A stretch of DNA of 9,247 bases, from assembly GCA_007118445.1 (NCBI GenBank), contig SKRP01000340.1:1-9247 (forward strand), written 5' to 3'. This DNA is from Natronohydrobacter sp. (GTDB lineage Bacteria; Pseudomonadota; Alphaproteobacteria; Rhodobacterales; Rhodobacteraceae). Below, in pieces: positions 1 to 5,754 of the stretch. The position numbers and the translations under genes were made by a program. Position 1 is the stretch's first letter; each line of letters starts with the position of its first letter. The notes below the pieces were generated by a model. The model saw nothing but the letters and a program-made list of their open reading frames with translations. It was not told the origin of the DNA and ran no database searches.

Positions 1-94
1 GAGGTCGAGGCTCTGCAAGCCCGTCAGCCCCGCGAGCGGTGCGAGGTCGGTGATCTGGGTGTTGCGGAGGTCGAGGCTCTGCAAGCCCGTCAGC
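1..94. repeat. 28-bp exact direct repeat inside the LRR gene
   Basis: Positions 1-28 and 67-94 are identical over 28 bases (both begin gaggtcgaggctctgcaagc). The spacing is 66 bp, exactly one 22-residue leucine-rich repeat. The copies encode the TGLQSLDL core on the minus strand. Identity at every codon position suggests recent duplication or gene conversion of repeat units rather than protein-level conservation alone. Confidence 0.85.
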
Positions 95-219
95 TCCCCA
101 ATTTCTGGCGGCAAACGTTCCAGCGCCTCGCCGAAGAAGCTTAGTCCCGTCGCCCCCGTCCGCGCCGCCTCCGCAATCTTCGCCTGCGCCAACTCATAAG
201 CCGTATCCGCGTCGCTCAT
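1..219 (-). CDS. Leucine-rich-repeat protein, N-terminal fragment (3' part outside window)
   Basis: The minus strand is open from an ATG at 219 to the window edge (73 codons, no stop). The protein starts MSDADTAYELAQAKIAEAAR and continues through a stretch rich in LPPEIGELTGLQSLDL and NTQITDLAPLAGLTGLQSLDL. This is the LxxLxLxxN/TxIxxLxxLxxL rhythm of 22-residue leucine-rich repeats. At least two repeats are visible, and they are nearly identical at the DNA level. There is no signal peptide; the N-terminus is a charged Ala/Glu-rich helix. LRR domains bind proteins. In bacteria this kind of N-terminal helix plus LRR often precedes Roc-COR GTPase or other effector domains (inference), but the part that would show this lies beyond position 1. 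It is divergently arranged with the MORN gene, with 125 bp between start codons. LRR identity is fairly sure; full domain content is unknown. Confidence 0.75.
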   Translation of the reverse strand, partial: MSDADTAYELAQAKIAEAARTGATGLSFFGEALERLPPEIGELTGLQSLDLRNTQITDLAPLAGLTGLQSLDL

Positions 220-284
220 CCCGTCCCTCGCGCTGAATGCCGCCACTCTGCCGCCCCCCTCACGACAAAGCAAGGCAAACCCCC

Positions 285-313
285 TTGCCAGCCTGAGCGC
301 GCCCGCATACCCT
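285..313 (+). promoter_or_regulatory. Candidate sigma-70 promoter of the MORN gene
   Basis: TTGCCA at 285-290 matches five of six bases of the -35 consensus. After a 17-bp spacer, TACCCT at 308-313 is a weak -10 match (3/6, with the key T, A and final T). The predicted start of transcription near 320 would leave a leader of about 25 nt containing the GGGAG ribosome-binding site at 331-335. Spacing and position fit; the -10 is poor, so this is a candidate only. Confidence 0.35.
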
Positions 314-318
314 CAGGC
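291..318. repeat. 7-bp inverted repeat (GCCTGAG/CTCAGGC) over the MORN promoter
   Basis: GCCTGAG at 291-297 is matched by its exact reverse complement CTCAGGC at 312-318, with 14 bp between them. The left arm lies in the spacer of the candidate promoter and the right arm overlaps and follows the -10. A repressor operator is possible. A 7-bp pair in GC-rich DNA can also arise by chance. Confidence 0.35.
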
Positions 319-344
319 GCAAAAGTCCAAGGGAGTTCCGCGAC

Positions 345-1757
345 ATGCCCATCCGCCCTGCCTCCGCGCGCCTCGCGATTGCCGCGCTCACGCTGGCCCT
401 TGCTGCGCCGCTCCATGCCCAGACCGATGGGGTGATGACGCGCCAGTATGAAGATGGCGGGATTTATGAGGGCGAGTTCCTGGATGGGCTGCAGCATGGC
501 ACTGGCACTTACCGGCTGCCCAACGGGTTCGAATACACGGGCGACTGGGTCGCGGGCGAGATCAGCGGGCAGGGCGTGGCGCGCTACCCCTCGGGGGCGG
601 TCTATGAGGGGCAGTTCGCCTCGGGGCGGCCGCACGGCACCGGCATGATGACCTTTGCCGATGGCTCGACCTATGAGGGGGAATGGGTCGAAGGGCGGAT
701 CGAGGGCGCGGGCGTGCGGGTCTTTGCCAATGAGTCGGTCTTCGAGGGCAGTTTCCGCGATGGCCAGCCGCATGGGACCGGCGTGCTGACCCGGCCCGAT
801 GGCTACCGCTACGAGGGCGACTGGGTCGACGGGCTGCGCGACGGGCAGGGCGTGATCACCTATCCCGATGGCGCGGTCTATGAGGGCGAGATGCAGGCCG
901 ATCTGCGCCATGGCACCGGCATCCTGACCGGCCCGGACGGGCTGCGCTACGAGGGGGACTGGCAGGAGGGCCAGCTGCACGGGCAGGGCGTGCTGACCCA
1001 GTCGAATGGCGATGTCTATACTGGCGGGTTCCGCGCCGGGCTGCGCGATGGTGAAGCACGGGTCGAACAGGCCGATGGGCTGGTCTTCGAGGGCAGTTTC
1101 GTCAATGACATGCGCGAGGGGCCGGGCATCCTGCGCGGCGAGGATGGCTATCTTTACGAGGGCAGCTGGGTCGCAGGCCAGATCGAGGGCGAGGGGCGGC
1201 TCGAACAGGCCGATGGCTCGGTCTATACCGGGCAGCTGCGCGCCGGTCTGCCCGATGGCACCGGCACGATCACCTTTGCCGATGGCGCGACCTATGAGGG
1301 CGGCTGGCAGGAAGGGCAGTTCCATGGCGAGGGCCGCGCGGTATTCGCCGATGGCAGCATCTATGAGGGCGGTTTCGTGCAGGGCCTGACCGAGGGCGAA
1401 GGCGTGATGACTTTCGCCGATGGCCGGGTCTATACCGGCGAATTTCTCGGCGGCGAGATGCACGGGCAGGGCGAAATGGAATTCCCCGACGGGTCGGTCT
1501 ATCGCGGCCAGTTCGCCGAGGGCACGCGCGAGGGGACAGGCCGGATCGAGATGGCGGACGGGTTCACCTATGAGGGTGACTGGTCCGGCGGCCAGATCAC
1601 CGGGCGCGGGGTCGCGACCTATGCCACCGGCGATGTCTATGAGGGCGAGTTTCTGGACGGCCAGCGCCACGGGACCGGGGTGCTGCGCTATGCGACCGGC
1701 GAAGTGCTGTCGGGCGACTGGGATGACGGGCGCATGACTGTGCGCGACGACGACTGA
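345..1757 (+). CDS. Exported MORN-repeat protein (18 full repeats)
   Basis: The 470-residue protein starts with a likely Sec signal peptide: Arg-containing start, hydrophobic core around residues 9-21, probable cleavage after A25 in the stretch LHAQ. From residue 41 it is an uninterrupted array of 23-residue MORN units of the form YEGxFxxGxxHGxGxxxxxDGxx. There are 18 complete repeats (41-454) and a truncated nineteenth (LSGDW, from 455) with an acidic tail. MORN arrays form long beta-hairpin sheets that scaffold proteins or contact lipids. With a signal peptide this one would act in the periplasm or at the cell surface (inference). Repeats 1-8 alternate strictly between a bulky Trp and a Phe/Met at position 5, giving a 46-residue super-period. 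The start is supported by GGGAG nine bases upstream. Such proteins are sometimes mis-annotated as 2-isopropylmalate synthase; nothing here supports an enzyme. DUF2256 follows 7 nt downstream. Confidence 0.9.
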   Translation: MPIRPASARLAIAALTLALAAPLHAQTDGVMTRQYEDGGIYEGEFLDGLQHGTGTYRLPNGFEYTGDWVAGEISGQGVARYPSGAVYEGQFASGRPHGTGMMTFADGSTYEGEWVEGRIEGAGVRVFANESVFEGSFRDGQPHGTGVLTRPDGYRYEGDWVDGLRDGQGVITYPDGAVYEGEMQADLRHGTGILTGPDGLRYEGDWQEGQLHGQGVLTQSNGDVYTGGFRAGLRDGEARVEQADGLVFEGSFVNDMREGPGILRGEDGYLYEGSWVAGQIEGEGRLEQADGSVYTGQLRAGLPDGTGTITFADGATYEGGWQEGQFHGEGRAVFADGSIYEGGFVQGLTEGEGVMTFADGRVYTGEFLGGEMHGQGEMEFPDGSVYRGQFAEGTREGTGRIEMADGFTYEGDWSGGQITGRGVATYATGDVYEGEFLDGQRHGTGVLRYATGEVLSGDWDDGRMTVRDDD

Positions 1758-1764
1758 CCCCCAA

Positions 1765-1935
1765 ATGGCGAGGATGCGCCGCAAGGGCGATCTGCCGCAA
1801 AAACCCTGTGCGCAATGCGGGCGGCCCTTCGCCTGGCGCAGGAAATGGGCGAAGGTCTGGGAGGAGGTGCGGTTCTGTTCTGACCGCTGCAGGTCCGACG
1901 CCAAAGGTGCCGCGCGACAGGATCCTGGCCAGTAA
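1765..1935 (+). CDS. DUF2256 family small Cys-rich protein
   Basis: This is a 56-residue reading frame, short enough to be missed by length cut-offs. It runs from ATG 1765 to TAA 1933-1935. It carries the family pattern KPCAQCGRPFAWRRKWAKVW followed by EEVRFCSDRCR. That gives two CxxC/CxxxC pairs (Cys15, Cys18, Cys38, Cys42) suited to binding one zinc ion, with Trp/Arg/Lys-rich sequence between them. The function of DUF2256 is not established. From memory of other genomes these genes often sit near or are fused to photolyase/cryptochrome-related genes, which are not seen here. It begins 7 nt after the MORN stop codon, so co-transcription and translational coupling are likely. An internal ATG at 1774 (53 residues) is an alternative start and has GCGAGG just upstream. 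Family assignment is confident from the motif; function is unknown. Confidence 0.88.
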   Translation: MARMRRKGDLPQKPCAQCGRPFAWRRKWAKVWEEVRFCSDRCRSDAKGAARQDPGQ

Positions 1936-2180
1936 CGGGGGCGGCGCGCTTGGGATGCGCTTGGCGCGGCATTCCGGCGCGGGCGGGGCCATCATGTCTC
2001 TGAGCGTTGCGCCATGCGCGGCGTAGTTCACTTGGCCAAGCCGATCTGTCAGACTGACAGCCCGGACCGTCTTTTTCGTATCTTTTTCATTATCTTGCCA
2101 TGATTTCCTGATGTGGTCATCCGCAGATTTGCAGGCGCTGAGCATATTGCCCTGCACCATTTCGACGGAGCACTGACACG
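1936..2180. promoter_or_regulatory. Intergenic region with two palindromes and phased T-tracts
   Basis: There is no convincing gene in these 245 bp. The second half holds CTTGGCCAAG (2031-2040, a perfect 10-bp palindrome), then CTGTCAGACTGACAG (2046-2060, 7-bp arms around one central A), then TCTTTTTC twice (2070-2077 and 2081-2088, 11 bp apart). The short-centred palindromes look like dimeric regulator sites and the phased T-tracts could bend DNA. Both lie upstream of the small membrane-protein gene. I could not find a convincing -35/-10 pair. The 15-bp palindrome could instead fold as a 6-bp hairpin with a GAC loop, but the T-run starts 11 nt later, too far for a normal intrinsic terminator. 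Confidence 0.4.
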
Positions 2181-2465
2181 ATGAGCAAAGACAAACATTA
2201 TCTCGAAAAAAACTGGGACGGCAGCTACAGCCTCATTGACAGCGCGGAAAAGGCAGAGCGCAGCGCCGATGGCGTCCTGGGCTTTGTCATGCTGGTGGGG
2301 ATCGTGATCATCATCGCCAATCTCGGCTTCACGCCCTGGGCTTTCGGCGCCATCGTCGCCTGGCTGATCGTTGCAACGCTGCTGAAATCGGTGATCCTGT
2401 TTCTTTTCGGCTTGTTCGTGCTCTATCTTCTCGGCAGCCTGGTTTGGTGGTTGTTCTTCACTTGA
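2181..2465 (+). CDS. Small membrane protein, three predicted TM segments
   Basis: The protein has 94 residues. A charged soluble N-terminus (about 1-30, with NWDGSYSLIDSAEKAERSAD) is followed by three hydrophobic stretches at roughly 31-50 (VLGFVMLVGIVIIIANLGF), 53-68 and 70-93. The last ends in LVWWLFFT. I recognise no family. GGAG at 2167-2170 lies 10 nt upstream of the ATG. Its last 8 bases overlap the end of the convergent hydrolase gene. The start is preceded by an unusually AT-rich, palindrome-bearing region, so the gene may be regulated separately. It is real by its ribosome-binding site, its hydrophobic pattern and the lack of any other gene here; function is unknown. Confidence 0.75.
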   Translation: MSKDKHYLEKNWDGSYSLIDSAEKAERSADGVLGFVMLVGIVIIIANLGFTPWAFGAIVAWLIVATLLKSVILFLFGLFVLYLLGSLVWWLFFT

Positions 2466-3234
2466 ACGCCGCGCGCAGCGTGGATACGAAATCGGGGTGG
2501 TTGTAGATCGTGTTATGACCACTCTCCAGCCGGATGGCCTGTGCATCGGGCAAGGCGCTGACAAGGGCTGTGGCGCGGGCAGGCGGGATCACTTCATCGC
2601 GGGTGGCAAGGATCATCCGTATATCGGCAGTGCTGCGCGTGAGCGCTTCCTGCACGTTCATTTCGTGACGGAACAGCAGGCGCACCGGCGCGAAAGGGTA
2701 TAGCTGCTGCGCAACAGCGCTCAGACTGTCAAAGGGCGTGACCAGCACGACCCGCGCAATCCCGCGTTCCGCAGCCAGATGCGCGGCGACCCCGCTGCCG
2801 ATGCTGAAACCGACAGCGATCACGCCCGCGGCTTCGGGCGCGATCAGGTCATGAATGGCCACCCCATCCGCCATCAGCGCGCTCGCCGAAGGTCGCCCCG
2901 TGCTGGGCGCATAGCCGCGAAAATGGAAGGTGACGACATCATGTTCGGGCGCGATCTGGTGCAGGAACAGCGCCATGGCTTCCGCATTCCAGGCATTGCC
3001 GCCAAAGCCCAGCAGGACAGGCCGCGCAGGGTCGCGCCCCCTGATCCGCACGCCCTGCAGCACATCGCCATTCTCGCGCGCCAGTTCCAGCCGTTGCGTG
3101 TCCGCAGGCAGGTCCGGGGCGGGGCCGACCAGCGCGCGCGGAAACAGCAGTGCAGTCTGAAAGGTGGCAAGCATCGCAATCACGGCAATACCAAGGGCAG
3201 CAAGGGCAAGCAGGAATTTCGCAGCGAATGCCAT
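2458..3234 (-). CDS. Membrane-anchored alpha/beta hydrolase
   Basis: The 258-residue serine hydrolase has an N-terminal hydrophobic anchor (about 2-28, AFAAKFLLALAALGIAVIAM), so the catalytic domain probably faces the periplasm or is tethered to the inner membrane. The fold is marked by an LGFGGNAWN oxyanion-region strand (about 75-83), HFRGYAPSTGRPS (about 104-116), and the nucleophile elbow GFSIGSG with Ser144. The likely triad is completed by Asp213 in ATRDEVIPP and His240 in SGHNTIYNHPDF. This resembles the BEM46/ABHD13-like group; the substrate is not predictable. The ATG at 3234 overlaps the TGA of the trmO-like gene (TGATG), a classic coupling arrangement. A GTG directly before it (3237) would add one residue and give a 4-bp overlap, so the two starts differ trivially. 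It is the last gene of the operon, and its end overlaps the convergent membrane-protein gene by 8 bp. Confidence 0.85.
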   Translation of the reverse strand: MAFAAKFLLALAALGIAVIAMLATFQTALLFPRALVGPAPDLPADTQRLELARENGDVLQGVRIRGRDPARPVLLGFGGNAWNAEAMALFLHQIAPEHDVVTFHFRGYAPSTGRPSASALMADGVAIHDLIAPEAAGVIAVGFSIGSGVAAHLAAERGIARVVLVTPFDSLSAVAQQLYPFAPVRLLFRHEMNVQEALTRSTADIRMILATRDEVIPPARATALVSALPDAQAIRLESGHNTIYNHPDFVSTLRAAFK

Positions 3235-3716
3235 CACGCGGGCACAGTATCGGCCAGCGGCATATGCGGTTTGATATCAATGAGCGGCGTGCCATCCACA
3301 GCATCGATGGCGTCGATGTGAACGCGACCATGCGCCATGTCGATGCCCAACACCTTGACCACCCCCATGCCAATCGGATTGGGCCGCACCGGCGAGCGCA
3401 GGTTGAACGTGCCGGTCCCCTCTGCCCTGTGACGCGGGGTCTGGCGCAGCAGATCGCGTGGCGCGTGGCTCATCCAGTAGAGCAGCACCAGCGCGTCACC
3501 GGGCGCGATCCCCTCCAGCGCGGGGCGGAACGGGGCCGCGATCTGCAGCTGCGCCGAAGCCCCCCTTTCGCGCGCCTGCCGCAGGTTCTTGGGGCAATCC
3601 TGCAGCGTCCAGGGGCTTTCGATATGGCCGATAAATGTGACCTGCGCGTCAAAGCGCAACTCTGTTTCAAGGCGCATTTCGCCGGGACGGGAGTCAAACC
3701 GGCTCATCTGATGCAT
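3234..3716 (-). CDS. trmO: TrmO/TsaA-like tRNA t6A37 N6-methyltransferase
   Basis: The 160-residue single-domain protein matches the TsaA-like beta-barrel family. It has FIGHIESPW near the N-terminus, LEGIAPGDALVLLYWM in the middle, the family signature RSPVRPNPIGMGVVKV (RPNPIG at about 111-116) and VDGTPLIDIKPHMP at about 140-152. E. coli TrmO (YaeB) uses S-adenosylmethionine to methylate N6 of t6A37 in tRNA-Thr. It has an additional C-terminal domain (about 235 residues in all) that this protein lacks, so the exact substrate here is inferred. Start choice is uncertain: GTG 3719, ATG 3716 and ATG 3707 are in frame, none with a strong ribosome-binding site. ATG 3677 would drop the RPGE segment that I recall as typical. 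With ATG 3716 the gene overlaps the end of rlmE by 23 bp, implying coupled translation. Its own TGA overlaps the hydrolase ATG. Confidence 0.87.
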   Translation of the reverse strand: MHQMSRFDSRPGEMRLETELRFDAQVTFIGHIESPWTLQDCPKNLRQARERGASAQLQIAAPFRPALEGIAPGDALVLLYWMSHAPRDLLRQTPRHRAEGTGTFNLRSPVRPNPIGMGVVKVLGIDMAHGRVHIDAIDAVDGTPLIDIKPHMPLADTVPA

Positions 3717-4431
3717 CACTTGAAGAGCGCCCGCGAAACCCTTGCGCTACAACGTATTTTTCAGAACTGTCCGAGCGACTGGCCGGCGGTTTCACATTGG
3801 CGACTTTCTTGAAATTGCGTTTGAGCAGTTGCTGCAACTCGCCTTCGGCCCCCCCGGCCAGAACCTTGGCGACGAATGTGCCGCCCTCTTCCAGCACATC
3901 GAAAGCGAAATAGGCCGCTGCCTCGCACAGCGCCATGATGCGCAGATGGTCGGTCTGCTTATGCCCTGATGAAGCCGCTGCCATGTCCGACATCACCACA
4001 TCGGCAGGCCCGCCAAGCCAGTCCTTGACCTTGTCCTCGGCCCCTTCCTCAAGGAAATCAAGCACATGCACTTCGGCCCCGGCCAGCGGTTCGACCTCTT
4101 GCAGATCGACGCCCAGCACCCGGCCCACGCGCTTGCCTTGCTTTTCGCCCAGCGCATTGACGCGCGTGACCGCCACTTGCAGCCAGCCGCCCGGCGCGCA
4201 GCCCAGATCGACGACCCGCGCGCCGGGGACCAGAAAGCGGTATTTGTCATCCAGTTCGATGATCTTGTAAGCCGCCCGTCCGCGATAGCCGTCGCGGCGG
4301 GCGGCGGCCACATAGGGGTCATTCAGCTGCCGCTCCAGCCAGCGGGTCGAGGACAGTTTGCGCCCGCGCGCGGTCTTGACCTTGACCTTCAACTCGCGCT
4401 GGCCGCGCCCGGACGTGTTCTTTGTTGCCAT
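3694..4431 (-). CDS. rlmE: 23S rRNA 2'-O-ribose U2552 methyltransferase RlmE (FtsJ/RrmJ)
   Basis: The 245-residue Rossmann-fold methyltransferase shows the SAM-binding motif VVDLGCAPGGWLQ (about 73-85). The K-D-K-E catalytic tetrad is readable as Lys56 (RAAYKIIELDDKY), Asp149 (VMSDMA), Lys189 (FVAKVLAGG) and Glu224 (SSEKYVVAQGFR). RlmE methylates the ribose of U2552 in the A-loop of 23S rRNA late in 50S assembly. The protein is longer than the 209-residue E. coli enzyme because of a basic N-terminal extension (about 1-30, rich in Lys/Arg) and a short Ser/Asp tail. Both are usual for alphaproteobacterial members as far as I recall. The ATG lies 18 nt after the Ppx/GppA stop with only a weak GGTAAG upstream, so it probably depends on the operon transcript. 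Its 3' end overlaps the trmO-like gene. Confidence 0.95.
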   Translation of the reverse strand: MATKNTSGRGQRELKVKVKTARGRKLSSTRWLERQLNDPYVAAARRDGYRGRAAYKIIELDDKYRFLVPGARVVDLGCAPGGWLQVAVTRVNALGEKQGKRVGRVLGVDLQEVEPLAGAEVHVLDFLEEGAEDKVKDWLGGPADVVMSDMAAASSGHKQTDHLRIMALCEAAAYFAFDVLEEGGTFVAKVLAGGAEGELQQLLKRNFKKVANVKPPASRSDSSEKYVVAQGFRGRSSSDASDEPV

Positions 4432-4449
4432 GGGCTTACCGTGCTTTCT

Positions 4450-5592
4450 TCAGGGTTTCAGATCGAGCACGCCATCGCGGCTCATCTGCGCGAATAACAG
4501 CCCCTCGCGCAGGCCGCGATCCGCGACGGACATGCGGTTGGTGGGCCAGACCCGCATCAGCGCGGTCAGAATCGCAGCCCCCGACATGATCTGCGTATGC
4601 CGGTCGCGCCCGATGCGCGGATCCTGCCTGCGCCCGATGGGACCAAGCGCCAGATATTCGCGGATCACCTGATCAACCTGCTGCGAATTCATCACCAGCC
4701 CGTCCACCTTGTTACGGTCATAGCGTTTCAGCCGCAGATAGGAGGCCGCGACGGTCGTGATCGTGCCCGAAGTGCCGATGATCTGGAATTTCTCATGCGC
4801 GGTCGCGTCGCGATAGGGCGCGAAAGCCTCGAGCTGTTCCTCGAAATACCAGCTCATCAGGGCGAAGCGGGCAGCGTCGTCATCGACCTCGCGGAAGTAA
4901 TCCTTGAGCGTGGCCACCCCCAGCGGCACGGAAATCCAGTCCACCACATGGGCGATTCCATCCGCAGGCGCGCGCATGAACGGGCCGCGATGCATTGACA
5001 TGATCGCATTGCCACGCTTTTCCGGCGCGACGCGGGATATATCGATCCAGACCAGTTCGGTCGAGCCGCCACCGATATCAATTATCAGCAACTGCTCCGT
5101 ATCCGGGGCCACCAGCGAGGCGCAGGACACGACCGCCAGCCGCGCCTCTTCTTCGGCGGTGATGATATCCAGCTTCAGCCCGGTTTCACGCTGCGCGCGG
5201 CGCATGAAATCAGCCGAATTGCGCGCGCGGCGGCAGGCTTCGGTCGCCACCAGCCGCATCTTGCGCACGCCATGCTGTTCCAGCTTGGTGCGGCAGATGC
5301 GCAGTGCCTGCAAGGTGCGTTGCATCGGGCGATGCGACAGCATCCCCGAATTTTTCAGACCTGTGCCCAGCTCAACGGCCTTCGAGAAGCTGTCCACGAC
5401 CTCGAAATGCCCGCCTTGCGGGCGGGCGATCAGCATTCGGCAACTATTCGTGCCCAGATCGAGCGCCGCATAGAGCGGCGGCGTCGATCCGGGGCGGCGC
5501 GGGGCCTTTTCCGACAGCGAGCGCGCGGCCCTGTGCCGCTGCTCCGAAGAGGTCAGGGAAGCGCCCGCGCCATCGGGACGCTCGGGCGTCAT
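4450..5592 (-). CDS. Ppx/GppA family phosphatase (exopolyphosphatase / pppGpp phosphohydrolase)
   Basis: The 380-residue protein belongs to the ASKHA fold. After a polar, probably disordered N-terminus (1-39) come the phosphate-1 loop LDLGTNSCRMLIA (44-56), ATEACRRARN with the presumed catalytic Glu118, the phosphate-2 loop IIDIGGGSTELVWID (170-184) and the adenosine-region motif IIGTSGTITTVAASY (271-285). DRGLREGLL lies near the end. Family members release phosphate from polyphosphate or convert pppGpp to ppGpp; sequence alone does not decide which. At 380 residues it lacks the C-terminal HD-like domains of the roughly 500-residue E. coli Ppx and GppA, a short form common in alphaproteobacteria. 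ATG 5592 is chosen over ATG 5619 because GGAGG lies 7 nt upstream of it and the extra nine residues are not family-like. It is the first gene of the operon with rlmE, trmO and the hydrolase. Confidence 0.92.
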   Translation of the reverse strand: MTPERPDGAGASLTSSEQRHRAARSLSEKAPRRPGSTPPLYAALDLGTNSCRMLIARPQGGHFEVVDSFSKAVELGTGLKNSGMLSHRPMQRTLQALRICRTKLEQHGVRKMRLVATEACRRARNSADFMRRAQRETGLKLDIITAEEEARLAVVSCASLVAPDTEQLLIIDIGGGSTELVWIDISRVAPEKRGNAIMSMHRGPFMRAPADGIAHVVDWISVPLGVATLKDYFREVDDDAARFALMSWYFEEQLEAFAPYRDATAHEKFQIIGTSGTITTVAASYLRLKRYDRNKVDGLVMNSQQVDQVIREYLALGPIGRRQDPRIGRDRHTQIMSGAAILTALMRVWPTNRMSVADRGLREGLLFAQMSRDGVLDLKP

Positions 5593-5599
5593 GTTTCGC

Positions 5600-5604
5600 C
5601 CTCC
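5600..5604 (-). promoter_or_regulatory. Ribosome-binding site fixing the Ppx/GppA start
   Basis: On the minus strand GGAGG (5604 down to 5600) stands 7 nt before ATG 5592. It is the strongest Shine-Dalgarno sequence on this strand. It would lie inside the coding region if the upstream ATG 5619 were used, which argues for the shorter protein. Confidence 0.8.
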
Positions 5605-5621
5605 AAACTCAAGTTGCATTC

Positions 5622-5650
5622 AAGGTAATGCGCGACGCCCGCTTGCGCAA
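5622..5650 (-). promoter_or_regulatory. Weak candidate promoter for the ppx-rlmE-trmO operon
   Basis: Reading the minus strand, TTGCGC (5650-5645) and TACCTT (5627-5622) are separated by exactly 17 bp. Each matches three of six consensus bases. Position (30-60 bp before ATG 5592) is suitable but the match is weak. The -35 would lie inside the overlapping palindromes. Confidence 0.25.
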
Positions 5651-5690
5651 GCATTTGCTTGCGGGTCGCGGGTGATGACGCGTCGCAAGC
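5641..5690. promoter_or_regulatory. Interlocking palindromes in the divergent promoter region
   Basis: GCTTGCGCAAGC (5641-5652) is a perfect 12-bp palindrome. It overlaps CGCAAGCATTTGCTTGCG (5646-5663), a perfect 18-bp palindrome. A further perfect 8-bp palindrome GACGCGTC is at 5677-5684, and another GCAAGC half-site at 5685-5690. Altogether there are four copies of GCAAGC/GCTTGC in 50 bp between two divergently transcribed operons. The most natural reading is a set of operator half-sites for a dimeric regulator of one or both operons. The alternative is two mutually exclusive hairpins in a leader transcript. The regulator is unknown. Confidence 0.5.
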
Positions 5691-5754
5691 TCTGGTCTGG
5701 CGGTCGCTTTTCTGGCAGGCAGGATGCGCTGCTTCGCCTAGACCGGAGCCATGC

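Noticed and set aside
1..94. The direct repeat considered as the edge of a CRISPR array
   Set aside because: There are only two copies, the 38-bp interval is coding in frame with the repeats, and the 66-bp period equals one leucine-rich repeat.
216..1904. A 562-codon open frame antisense to the whole MORN gene, itself showing 23-residue repeats (such as ALIDRAIG)
   Set aside because: The repeats are the mirror image of the MORN units, and the absence of stops follows from repeated GC-rich codons on the other strand. The MORN frame has a signal peptide, a ribosome-binding site and a known family; the antisense frame has none.
1950..1978. Imperfect hairpin (GGATGC ... GCATTCC) considered as a terminator for the MORN-DUF2256 pair
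   Set aside because: The stem contains a bulge and is followed by GC-rich sequence with no T-run.
1597..2160. A minus-strand frame of 187 codons covering the DUF2256 gene and the gap after it
   Set aside because: The composition is shadow-like (Arg/Pro/Ala/Ser). The plus-strand DUF2256 motif with four spaced cysteines is far more specific.
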